From Nitrospirota bacterium (GTDB taxonomy: Bacteria > Nitrospirota > Thermodesulfovibrionia > JACRGW01), in NCBI GenBank assembly GCA_016212195.1, contig JACRGW010000173.1:1-8245 (forward strand): a stretch of DNA of 8,245 nucleotides. The letters are read 5' to 3'. This document shows positions 1-6,875 of the stretch, piece by piece. A model generated the notes under the pieces. It saw only the letters and a program-made list of their open reading frames with translations, ran no database searches and was not told the DNA's origin. Every line of letters begins with the position of its first letter. Within the stretch, counting starts at the first letter, position 1. Both the position numbers and the translations under genes were made by a program.

Positions 1-651
1 CGGTAAATTGCGAGTGGTCCCGACAGATGTCAACTTCCCTTTTTCATAAGTATATGTGACCACCTCACCCCTTGAGGAGTTTATATTTGTGAGACGGCTA
101 TCTCTATCAAAAGAAAATTCTAAAAAGCTTTTCCTTGGGCCATCGATCCGTATAAGCCTGCCTGTCTTACCATACTTAAGGGTAATTCTATTTCCGTTCA
201 GGTCCTGGCGATAAAGAAGTCTTCCCTCTGAATCAAAGAAATATTTAGAGCCATCCGTCGTTGTGCGAATAGCCCCATCCTTCGTTACTACAAGATGCTC
301 ACCAAAGTTGTTACGGTATTCGTTTGCCTTTGCTGTTGCAGTGAATCTTACCTCTATTGGGCCATCTTCTACCAACATGGTATTGGTGACCTTATCTATG
401 ATCAGTCGGGTCTCCCAGTTGAGTCGCCAATGCGTCCCAAGAAGGCCTGCTTGTCCACCTTTTTCCTGAAAACTTCGGGTAACAGTCAGGTTGATCGCAC
501 CAGCAGGCATATTAAGGTCAGTAACCTCTATAAGAAGCTTTCCAGAACGTGGTTCAATAATTTCAGTTGCGATTACAGGATAAGTAGATCCGATGAACAG
601 TGCTGTCACTAATACCAGAATTGATAGAAAGGTTCCTTTTCTGTAAAACAT
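1..651 (-). CDS. Secreted Rhs/YD-repeat protein, N-terminal 217 residues (C-terminus off the left edge)
   Basis: The frame is open from an ATG at 651 to the window edge without a stop, giving 217 residues. Residues 1-28 form a signal peptide: basic MFYRK, a hydrophobic core, then PVIA before TEIIEP. Residues 32-82 match the prefix seen ahead of Rhs cores (DUF6531-like): a PRSGKL..EVTDL stretch, PAGAINLTVTRSF, then LLGTHWRLNWE. Residues 135-217 hold YD-type repeat units such as YFFDSEGRLLYRQDLNGN and LEFSFDRDSRLTNI. YD repeats build a large beta-shell that encloses or displays a C-terminal region, which lies outside the window. A strong Shine-Dalgarno (GGAGG, 657-661) sits 5 nt before the ATG. 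This is the last visible gene of the operon starting at 3672. The signal peptide implies Sec export, unlike cytoplasmic type VI Rhs effectors. The family call is firm; toxin versus adhesin or structural role cannot be judged. Confidence 0.88.
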   Translation of the reverse strand, partial: MFYRKGTFLSILVLVTALFIGSTYPVIATEIIEPRSGKLLIEVTDLNMPAGAINLTVTRSFQEKGGQAGLLGTHWRLNWETRLIIDKVTNTMLVEDGPIEVRFTATAKANEYRNNFGEHLVVTKDGAIRTTTDGSKYFFDSEGRLLYRQDLNGNRITLKYGKTGRLIRIDGPRKSFLEFSFDRDSRLTNINSSRGEVVTYTYEKGKLTSVGTTRNLP

Positions 652-668
652 GGCAACCTCCTTAGACT

Positions 669-746
669 CTATGACCCTGTGTCCACAAGTTTTATATCCA
701 GTTTATTAGGGGTGATTCCGAGAACCTTCAGTCTAAAATGCCCCGG
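669..746 (-). pseudogene. In-frame continuation of the preceding gene beyond a TAG stop (lost C-terminal strands)
   Basis: After the TAG at 747-749 the same frame stays open for 25 sense codons and ends at TAG 669-671. The translation (PGHFRLKVLGITPNKLDIK then LVDTGS) has the alternating hydrophobic strand-turn-strand pattern expected to finish the domain begun by residues 195-257. With this tail the gene would be 282 sense codons long and would end 17 nt before the Rhs start codon, matching the tight spacing elsewhere in the operon. The TAG could be a real nonsense mutation (from CAG, AAG or TAC/TAT, for example) or a consensus error. Stop-codon recoding is unlikely, because reading the second TAG through would run into the next gene's ribosome binding site. 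Confidence 0.65.
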
Positions 747-1520
747 CTAAGATAGGGTCAATTCCTCTGCCAAACCCTGGGAATTACAACTGCATAGGAC
801 ATCAAATATCGCAATACCTGAAACGAAACTCCTCTGTATCACATCCTTCATTCCCTTGACCTTTTCCTGCAACAATTTCTTGAGCGCTACAACCTGCCAG
901 ACCTGCTGGACATCACCAACCACAAGCTGTATCCTCTGGGTCTCGCTTTTAGAAGGATCCCCCAACCTGCCAACTACCTTCTGAATCATTGATGTAATAA
1001 GTGGGGTTGTCGCCTCTCTTATTGCCAATGCACCACCTGCCACATCATCCACATGAATCTTGGCTGCATCGTTACTCTCAACAGCCAGCACCTCGGCTGT
1101 ATCTGTCCTTATCGCCTTAAGACTTACGCTTGCCTGATAGGAACGGAAAGAGGTGTCTTTGATATTTTCTGCAGAACCTTTTGCAATCGCCTTTCCGATG
1201 ATAATAACCTCTGCCCCAAATTGGAGACCGAGGGCAGCAGCCGGCATCGGCCCAGCCATCATAGACTGGAGTGCCTTGTCTCTATCAATATTTGTCTTTA
1301 TAAGCTCGGCATCAACTACATCAATCCCCTTTGATATTAGATACTCTGTAATTACCTTCTCTGCCTCTGCTATATTGTAAGAGCCAAGACTCTTCTCATC
1401 AATCAGAACCATAAAGCGAGGCGTATTTTCCCTGCCAAAGACAGATTGATTTAGAGACAGGACTAAAACGATAAGGGATACTAAAATCTTAGACCACTTA
1501 CCTCTCTCTATTTTTTGCAA
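747..1520 (-). CDS. Secreted protein with CsgG/TolB-N-like fold; probably truncated by an in-frame TAG
   Basis: The protein has 257 residues. It starts at TTG (1518-1520), chosen because GGAGG lies 5 nt upstream and the start gives a good signal peptide (residues 1-29, ending SVFG before RENTP). Residues 34-185 look like the alpha/beta fold of CsgG, TolB-N and FlgT-type domains: a first strand RFMVLID, a helix, GIDVVD, then FGAEVIIIGKAIAKG, YQASVSLKAIRTDTAEVLAVES and a long helix TTPLITSMIQKVVGRL. Residues 195-257 begin a second small domain with a VV..V....L..LL....GMKDV pattern and GIAIFDV. That domain stops abruptly at LAEELTLS, although the expected last strands are encoded after the stop. 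It lies 10 nt after the lipoprotein gene and is probably translationally coupled to it. A periplasmic partner of the CsgG-like lipoprotein is plausible (inference). The exact family is not recognised. Confidence 0.83.
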   Translation of the reverse strand: MQKIERGKWSKILVSLIVLVLSLNQSVFGRENTPRFMVLIDEKSLGSYNIAEAEKVITEYLISKGIDVVDAELIKTNIDRDKALQSMMAGPMPAAALGLQFGAEVIIIGKAIAKGSAENIKDTSFRSYQASVSLKAIRTDTAEVLAVESNDAAKIHVDDVAGGALAIREATTPLITSMIQKVVGRLGDPSKSETQRIQLVVGDVQQVWQVVALKKLLQEKVKGMKDVIQRSFVSGIAIFDVLCSCNSQGLAEELTLS

Positions 1521-1525
1521 AATAA

Positions 1526-1530
1526 CCTCC
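1526..1530 (-). promoter_or_regulatory. Ribosome binding site supporting a TTG start, coupled to the upstream stop codon
   Basis: GGAGG immediately follows the TAA (1531-1533) of the lipoprotein gene and precedes TTG 1518-1520 by 5 nt. The close arrangement suggests translational coupling. No ATG in frame lies close enough to serve this site. Confidence 0.75.
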
Positions 1531-3672
1531 TTACGGTATCGTAATGCTCACTTCTTCTGAAGGCTCGCTTTCGAGATTACTCAGGTCAATGGCTGTAAGT
1601 CTGAAGGTGAAGGTCTTACCTTTTTTTAACTCTTCAAGGTAAGAAAAAAAAGTCGAAGTAGATTCCCCTGCTTTATCCCAGGATAAAAATCCCTTCTTAA
1701 ATAGCACATAGCGGGCTATATCCTTCTCGGGGTTTGGTTGCCAGGTAATCCTTATCTGACTGCCTTCAATATTTGCCTTAAGCCCTTCGGGCTTTTTCGG
1801 AATTAATTTGGTTGAAGAGGAAATAACCTCAGAAAATTTGCCTGTTAAGCCATCCTTATCAACAGCACGCACCTTATAGTAATATTTTATCCCGTCCTTA
1901 AGGTCTTTGTCTGTAAAATGTGAAAGGGTGGCTGGTATATCTTGCATAAATTTATCCACATTCCCCGGGTCATCCCCGCGGAACACATCATATTTTGAGA
2001 TATCTATCTCTTGATTTAGTTTCCAGTTGAGGGTTACCTGCTTGACTTCTATCTGACTTGCAGTAAGACCTGTAACAGGTCGGGGAACCGCTTTAGTAAT
2101 GGCTGATACCACTGGAGAATCTGCGCCCTGTACATCTACTATATTCACAGACTTTATCTTGTAAAAATAGCGGGCGTCATCCTTAAGGGAAGCCTCATCA
2201 CCTTTTTTGCCTCCGTCTGAATACTGTGTCTGTTCCCTGCCTTCAATAACCCTCAGAATCTCGAAGGGACCACTCTCCTTATCTGCCCTGTATATCGCAT
2301 AGCCTTTAACTTCAGGTTCGATGGAAGGGCTCCATGATAAAGGAATCTTCCTTGCATGTCCACTCGTGGCTGTAAGGTTTCTGATTGAAGAGGGTGGACC
2401 TTTTGTGATGGCAATGGCGACCTGCGAGGGAGGAGATTCTGTTCCTACGACATTAAATTTCATAATACGGTAGTGATAGGTCTTCTCGTCCCCTAAGCCT
2501 TCATCTGTATAAGTTGATTGATGACTGCTCTCAATGGTCTTTATCTTCGACCAGGAACCACCAGGAGATCTACGATAAATATGATAACCCTTAATATTCT
2601 TATCACCCGCCCCGGAATCAGATTCTTCGTCCTCATCATCACTGGAACGGGAACGATTCTTTGTAACAGATGCAGTAGCAGACTGCCAGTTAAGGACAAC
2701 CTTCCTTATAAGACCTGATTCTGCTGAAAGACCTGCTACCGCACCGGGCGGACCCGCAGTAGCTATTTTTATCGGACCAGCAGGAGAACCTGTCATCCCT
2801 GTCCTCGATATCGAGACAATTTTATAATAGTAAACCTCTGCATCAAGGAGATTTTTGTCTTCAAAACGGATATTCTTGGATCTGGAATTTTCTAAGGTCT
2901 CAATCTCTTGATAGGGCCCATTTTCCGATTGGCTACGGAAGATTTTGTACTCCACAATAGTCTGAGGAGAATCGGGTAAAATTTCTATAACAGCTCTCCT
3001 GAGCTTTCCATAGGAATTTAGAATCTGAGGGGAAGGGAGGTTTATTGCATGGGTATCCCCTGCCTTTATCCATTCTCGGCGGAGACGATTGACCATATTC
3101 TCGATCATTCTCCTTGCAAAAGAAGAAAGACTTATTGGCTTATCAGAAATGGCAGAATCAGTAATACTCCAGACAATAGTTCCATCCGTCACATCAATCA
3201 TACGAACATTGATGCCTATGGAAGCAAGTTCAGCAGGGCCGGACGCCTTAGACCCATACTCAGGCACAGTCCCGACAATCGCACCCTGTACACCCAATAT
3301 CTTCCCCACTTTCATCGCTAAGGCACTCTCGGTAACCCCCTTAAGCCCCAAGGCTTGCTCTCCAAGAACCTGCTCTATCTGACCCCTCTCAACAAGTTGA
3401 TACTTATAGGTCTTAAGGATCTCCGTGGTAAATATATCTGAGATGCTTGCACCAACAAGCTCTACCGGTGCACGGAAAGGCATCACTGCTACCTTGGAAT
3501 ATACCTTCTGACGGGCAGAAGGACTGACAAAGATACTTATCCTCCCTGTCCTATCATCATCATCTCTACCTAATAACTCCTCGTCCTCAACTCTCGGTGA
3601 TGAGCCACAGGAGGCAATAAACAATATTGCAATGATAATTTTCGATATTATTAAAAGTCTAATCCATTTCAT
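1531..3672 (-). CDS. CsgG-like outer-membrane lipoprotein with five fibronectin type III domains
   Basis: The protein has 713 residues, starts at ATG and has GGAG 8 nt upstream. Residues 1-21 are a lipoprotein signal with lipobox IASC and Cys22. Gly-Ser-Ser follow Cys22, so there is no Asp+2 inner-membrane retention signal. Residues 23-55 are an acidic linker. Residues 56-205 are a CsgG-like domain: KVAVMPF, a helix with ISDIFTTEIL, YQLVERGQIEQVLGEQ, AMKVGKILGVQGAIVGTV, then INVRMIDVTDGTIVWS. Five FN3 domains follow at roughly 212-305, 308-424, 425-528, 529-622 and 624-713, recognisable by repeated LNW/LSW/ITW strands, YxIYR/YDVFR strands and YYYKI/YFYKI strands. The CsgG part is much shorter than the curli secretion channel and seems to lack its membrane hairpins, so a scaffold or anchoring role is inferred. 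It is the first gene of an operon with the two genes to its left. FN3 repeats usually mediate protein or glycan contacts at surfaces. Confidence 0.9.
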   Translation of the reverse strand: MKWIRLLIISKIIIAILFIASCGSSPRVEDEELLGRDDDDRTGRISIFVSPSARQKVYSKVAVMPFRAPVELVGASISDIFTTEILKTYKYQLVERGQIEQVLGEQALGLKGVTESALAMKVGKILGVQGAIVGTVPEYGSKASGPAELASIGINVRMIDVTDGTIVWSITDSAISDKPISLSSFARRMIENMVNRLRREWIKAGDTHAINLPSPQILNSYGKLRRAVIEILPDSPQTIVEYKIFRSQSENGPYQEIETLENSRSKNIRFEDKNLLDAEVYYYKIVSISRTGMTGSPAGPIKIATAGPPGAVAGLSAESGLIRKVVLNWQSATASVTKNRSRSSDDEDEESDSGAGDKNIKGYHIYRRSPGGSWSKIKTIESSHQSTYTDEGLGDEKTYHYRIMKFNVVGTESPPSQVAIAITKGPPSSIRNLTATSGHARKIPLSWSPSIEPEVKGYAIYRADKESGPFEILRVIEGREQTQYSDGGKKGDEASLKDDARYFYKIKSVNIVDVQGADSPVVSAITKAVPRPVTGLTASQIEVKQVTLNWKLNQEIDISKYDVFRGDDPGNVDKFMQDIPATLSHFTDKDLKDGIKYYYKVRAVDKDGLTGKFSEVISSSTKLIPKKPEGLKANIEGSQIRITWQPNPEKDIARYVLFKKGFLSWDKAGESTSTFFSYLEELKKGKTFTFRLTAIDLSNLESEPSEEVSITIP

Positions 3673-3789
3673 TATTTAATCTCCATAAGGTTTGTTTGTT
3701 GACAGGTAATTTGAAGAATAAAAAATCTCTGAGTGGAATATATTGATAATCTCTATCATCTATTTCCTCGCAGGGTATCTTTTATATTA

Positions 3790-3818
3790 AAAATACACCT
3801 TTTTCTCTGGGTTGTCAA
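3790..3818 (-). promoter_or_regulatory. Sigma70-type promoter of the CsgG-like/FN3 operon
   Basis: On the minus strand a perfect -35 TTGACA (3813-3818) is followed by a 17-nt spacer and the -10 TATTTT (3790-3795, four of six consensus bases). The predicted transcript starts near 3783 and has a leader of about 110 nt before the ATG at 3672. A TAATATAAAAG motif (3779-3789) directly follows the -10, and a GAGAAAAA motif (3800-3807) lies in the spacer. Both recur at the promoter near 6876-6904. Confidence 0.65.
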
Positions 3819-3883
3819 CTTCTTCTACAAGTAAGTAAGCATTACTTTTTCCGTGATAAACAATCAAACTAATCACTTCTAAG

Positions 3884-3959
3884 TGTCATCCTGAACTTGT
3901 TTCAGGATCTCATAACCCTTTGATTATATCCGAGATGCTGAAACGAGTTCAGCATGACA
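3884..3959. repeat. 76-bp palindromic intergenic repeat (MITE/REP-like)
   Basis: Two 28-nt arms (3884-3911 and 3932-3959) are inverted copies with 25 of 28 positions matching, separated by 20 nt of A+T-rich sequence. The ends are TGTCAT and ATGACA. Each arm also folds on itself: TCCTGAA pairs with TTCAGGA across CTTGT, and TGCTGAA with TTCAGCA across ACGAG. From memory, similar TGTCATnCTGAAC elements are scattered between genes in many environmental bacteria. It lies between the stop of the 921-residue gene and the operon promoter. There is no U-run after it, so it is not a classical terminator. Confidence 0.8.
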
Positions 3960-4059
3960 AAAAGACTATATTAAGCCAATGAATCCCATCACTTTTTTAT
4001 TCCATCACGAAATTGGTAATGCTTCCTCCAAGTAAAAGACTGCTTTGCTCATAAGATTC

Positions 4060-6825
4060 TTATGGAGATGATGGTTTTGGACAATCTATCCTGAGATCCC
4101 ATCTGGTGCTCGACCCTTCGCATGCAGGCCTCACTGTTATGACAACTGTATCACTTGCACCTGAAATATTCAGGGGAACCGTTTTAGACCCGCTCACGCA
4201 ACCTGTATCAAAGAGTGTCTGCCCGCCATAGGAAACAATCATCTGATCCTTTACATTAAACATGTTGTAGAAGAACTGAACAGTCCCTGAACCCTTACCG
4301 ACATTTACCGCAACACTTTCAGGTGCATTTGTTCCGGATTTGGCTGTAGAGTTGCATGCTATAGCCTGGGTACTTGCCTGAGTGCTACTTCCACCAGAAG
4401 AGGTTGATGAACCTGAAGGTGTAGAAGAACCCTGAGAAGTAGTGTTGGGTTTGATACCTATGTTTCTGGAAACCTGCTCTCCTGCACCTCTGCCCACACC
4501 ACCAGCTAAATTGTCAATGCCTGTGGCAACCCCGGAAGTGAGTCCTCCCGCAACACCCCTTGCAACCGTTGTCCCTAATGAGGTCTGCCTCTCCTGCTGT
4601 ACTGTCTGCTGGGCAGTGGTATGTTCTCTCTGACTGCTCGAAATGGCATGTCCACCTGCTTGACTCTGGGAATCTATCTTTCCTTTGTCTCTCTCATGTT
4701 GTACCTGTGTGGCAGTGTTCCTCTCTGCCTGAGTAGCCCCAGCAGAACCCTGTGCCTGCTGAGAGTCCTGTACTGACCTTGTTGTTCTACCTCTATCATA
4801 GGAATCTGTTACATTAACATTAGGTACTGAACCTGTAGTAGACTCTTTTCCTTTTGGCTTATTTGGATTAGTTTCTGTATCCCTTAATCTCGAAATCCTA
4901 TCTCGTGCATCCTTATCCCCCAATCTGGCAAGACAGGCATCAGCCTTCTGGGGAAGATTTTCAACAAAAGCCAGTGCAGAAAGGGCCCATGTAGCTGATG
5001 CCTTGATGGATTCCACAGCCTGGTCTGCAGGGGTTATATTCTGGCAAGGTGATAATGCATTTTTAGCACCTTTAAGAGAGTTATTAACTTGTGAAACAAC
5101 TCTGTTCATCTCTTTTACCTGCCAATTCAGCGAGGACCGATGGTCGTAAGCATTGATGTCACAGGAAAGTGTTTTGTAAGACGATACAAGTGATCTTAAT
5201 CCATTAAACTTTTCTTCATTTGCAGGCAAGAGTTCATCAGGAAAGCCCTTACGTAGTATATCAATCTCGTTAAGTAGTGAATTATGTTTAGCCAGATGGA
5301 TATTTTTGAGTTCTTCAGCCCTTTCAATCTGTGACAGGGCACTTTCTTTGATACTTGCAACTAAAGACGCCTTTTCAACTGCCTTAACAGCCAGATTCTC
5401 TGCAGTAGATATTGCTGAATTTGCCTCATTTGCTTTATCGATAATTGAATTCAGTTTCTCATTCTTTGCCTCGGCACTTACTGAGTAGAGTGAAATTCTG
5501 GTTGAAAGGGCTATGCATCTTTTATATTTATCTCTTATATTATCTGCGTCTTTCTTTGTTTTACACTTATCCGCACTTGCCATGGCTGATTCGATTTCTT
5601 TATTAAGTTTTTCCTCATCATTTTTGATTTTGGAAAGCAGCGATGCAATCCCGGTTTTTACAGTAGTGGATTCCTTGCAAGTAGAAGAATCTCTTTTTAT
5701 TGCTGAAACGAGGTTGTAAAAGGGGCTTAGTAGTTCATTTATTCCAGTTACTACTTTATCTCCTGAGTGCACTTGATCTATAGCTGCCCTGCAGGCATTT
5801 GAAGCGGTCACCATCGATGCCTGAAGTTCCACGAAGATTTTTTCCTTTAACTTTTTTATATGCTCGTCAATTTTCTCAAGGTTCGACTGAGTCTGCTTTT
5901 CCCTGAGCTCATAAGCGGCGCTCCTCTGCTGGTGATCGGCCCATTGCTGTGTCGCTTCTACACCAGCTTTATAGATTTCCCAGGCACCGAGGGTTCCGCC
6001 AATTATGACTGCACCAGTCGGACCAACCACCATAACTATGGCTCCACCTATAGCCGCTCCTTCTGCAAGTTCTATTGCGCATTCTTGAATAGTCTTCCCC
6101 TGTGCAACGCAGTTAATTGCCATAGCAGCAGTAAGGGCTATGGTGATTTTCCCTCCATGCCTCTCGAGAATCTCTGTGACCTTGCCAGGTGTTGGAGATT
6201 CCGATGGAGGTTTTGAAATTTTTGTTTTTTCTGGTGAAGAAGACTGTGACGGCGGAGATTCTTTTACCTTGACAGTAGGCTTTTGGGACCCAGGAGGCTT
6301 ATCTGAATCTGTAAGTTTTGTTCCCTTGCCGGTTACTTCATTCAATGTTTTTCCTCCCACGCTACCCAAATTGTCCCTGGCTATGTTGTTGAGTCGTTTC
6401 TTGTCTGCAGGTGTTAGACCCTCGTCGTACTTGGTGATCTCCACATCGCCCGTCTGTTTGTTTACCTGGAAGATTGCACCGCGGTGAGGCGGGTTCGCGT
6501 CGATCGCACCGGTATCGAGGATCTTCCGCACCTTTCCATCGGGGGTCATCTCGTAGAACTCGAGCTGCTGGCGGCGAGCCATGTCCTCCGGTGACCATCC
6601 GGCCTCGCCCGCGTGAGGTGTGCCTTCTACGGGCGGCGCAGTCTGAGACGGCTGTTTACGCGGCGGCAGGTCCTCTTCACTTGCAGCAAACGAGGACGGA
6701 TCGCGCGACGATTGATTCTTCTGAGAAGGTTCGTCTGCCAATATAGCATCAGGTTTTATCAGAAAAAGTCCAATGGCAATGGAAATAATTAAAACAATCC
6801 AATTTAATTTAGGTTGAGTATTCAT
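4060..6825 (-). CDS. Large secreted protein with Cys-spaced helices, glycine-zipper segments and a C-terminal beta domain; function unknown
   Basis: The protein has 921 residues from ATG 6825, not the in-frame GTG at 6834, which lies inside the Shine-Dalgarno. Residues 1-30 are a signal peptide ending AILA before DEPSQ. Residues 31-215 are a Pro/Ser/Lys-rich linker around a compact module (about 78-135, GWSPEDMARRQQLEFYEMTP onward), encoded by unusually G+C-rich DNA. Residues 225-280 are a Gly/Ala-rich hydrophobic stretch, possibly membrane-associated. Residues 285-635 are mostly helical or coiled coil with cysteines at 345, 383, 421, 437, 555, 594 and 631. Residues 650-820 are Gln/Ser/Thr-rich with a glycine-zipper patch (751-785). 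Residues 822-921 form a beta-rich domain with four Cys (VQFFYNMFNVKDQMIVSYGG, LFDTG, WDLRIDCP), resembling domains that end other secreted proteins. It has its own promoter. No catalytic motif was seen. A surface or periplasmic structural role is likely. Confidence 0.85.
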   Translation of the reverse strand: MNTQPKLNWIVLIISIAIGLFLIKPDAILADEPSQKNQSSRDPSSFAASEEDLPPRKQPSQTAPPVEGTPHAGEAGWSPEDMARRQQLEFYEMTPDGKVRKILDTGAIDANPPHRGAIFQVNKQTGDVEITKYDEGLTPADKKRLNNIARDNLGSVGGKTLNEVTGKGTKLTDSDKPPGSQKPTVKVKESPPSQSSSPEKTKISKPPSESPTPGKVTEILERHGGKITIALTAAMAINCVAQGKTIQECAIELAEGAAIGGAIVMVVGPTGAVIIGGTLGAWEIYKAGVEATQQWADHQQRSAAYELREKQTQSNLEKIDEHIKKLKEKIFVELQASMVTASNACRAAIDQVHSGDKVVTGINELLSPFYNLVSAIKRDSSTCKESTTVKTGIASLLSKIKNDEEKLNKEIESAMASADKCKTKKDADNIRDKYKRCIALSTRISLYSVSAEAKNEKLNSIIDKANEANSAISTAENLAVKAVEKASLVASIKESALSQIERAEELKNIHLAKHNSLLNEIDILRKGFPDELLPANEEKFNGLRSLVSSYKTLSCDINAYDHRSSLNWQVKEMNRVVSQVNNSLKGAKNALSPCQNITPADQAVESIKASATWALSALAFVENLPQKADACLARLGDKDARDRISRLRDTETNPNKPKGKESTTGSVPNVNVTDSYDRGRTTRSVQDSQQAQGSAGATQAERNTATQVQHERDKGKIDSQSQAGGHAISSSQREHTTAQQTVQQERQTSLGTTVARGVAGGLTSGVATGIDNLAGGVGRGAGEQVSRNIGIKPNTTSQGSSTPSGSSTSSGGSSTQASTQAIACNSTAKSGTNAPESVAVNVGKGSGTVQFFYNMFNVKDQMIVSYGGQTLFDTGCVSGSKTVPLNISGASDTVVITVRPACEGSSTRWDLRIDCPKPSSP

Positions 6826-6833
6826 ACATAACA

Positions 6834-6840
6834 CCTTCCT
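6834..6840 (-). promoter_or_regulatory. Ribosome binding site that fixes the start of the 921-residue protein
   Basis: AGGAAGG lies 8 nt before ATG 6825. It overlaps the alternative in-frame GTG at 6834, which is therefore not the start. An out-of-frame ATG at 6829 lies only 4 nt from this site and is less well placed. Confidence 0.7.
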
Positions 6841-6875
6841 TAGATTAACCTACATCTTATACTTTTATATTACAA

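Larger units (their letters stand above)
3673..4059. other. Intergenic region between the 921-residue gene and the three-gene operon
   Basis: The 387-nt gap has no supported gene on either strand. It contains the palindromic repeat 3884-3959, the promoter 3790-3818, and an A+T-rich leader of about 110 nt carrying the GGAG of the lipoprotein gene (3681-3684). No intrinsic terminator with a U-run follows the stop at 4060-4062. A 15-nt palindrome, CATAAGATTCTTATG, overlaps that stop, but its centre is too tight for a stable hairpin. Confidence 0.6.

Noticed and set aside
263..612. Two overlapping plus-strand open frames opposite the Rhs gene
   Set aside because: They are shadows of the minus-strand Rhs frame, which has a signal peptide, a Shine-Dalgarno and YD repeats; their own products have no recognisable features.
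747..749. TAG read as an amino acid (pyrrolysine or a recoded stop)
   Set aside because: The natural end of the same frame is also TAG (669-671), and reading that through would run into the next gene's ribosome binding site. The other visible genes end in TAA and give no support.
2518..3382. Plus-strand open frames inside the CsgG-like/FN3 gene
   Set aside because: The minus-strand frame is 713 codons with clear domains; the plus-strand frames lack ribosome binding sites and look like antisense shadows.
3699..3704. Plus-strand TTGACA as a promoter
   Set aside because: No -10 box at suitable spacing and no plus-strand gene downstream.
6362..6746. Alternative frames on both strands in the G+C-rich island
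   Set aside because: High G+C reduces stop codons in all frames; the frame of the secreted protein continues through the island without a break.
6826..6834. GTG at 6834 as the start of the large secreted protein
   Set aside because: It overlaps the Shine-Dalgarno AGGAAGG; ATG 6825 has the right spacing and a cleaner signal peptide.
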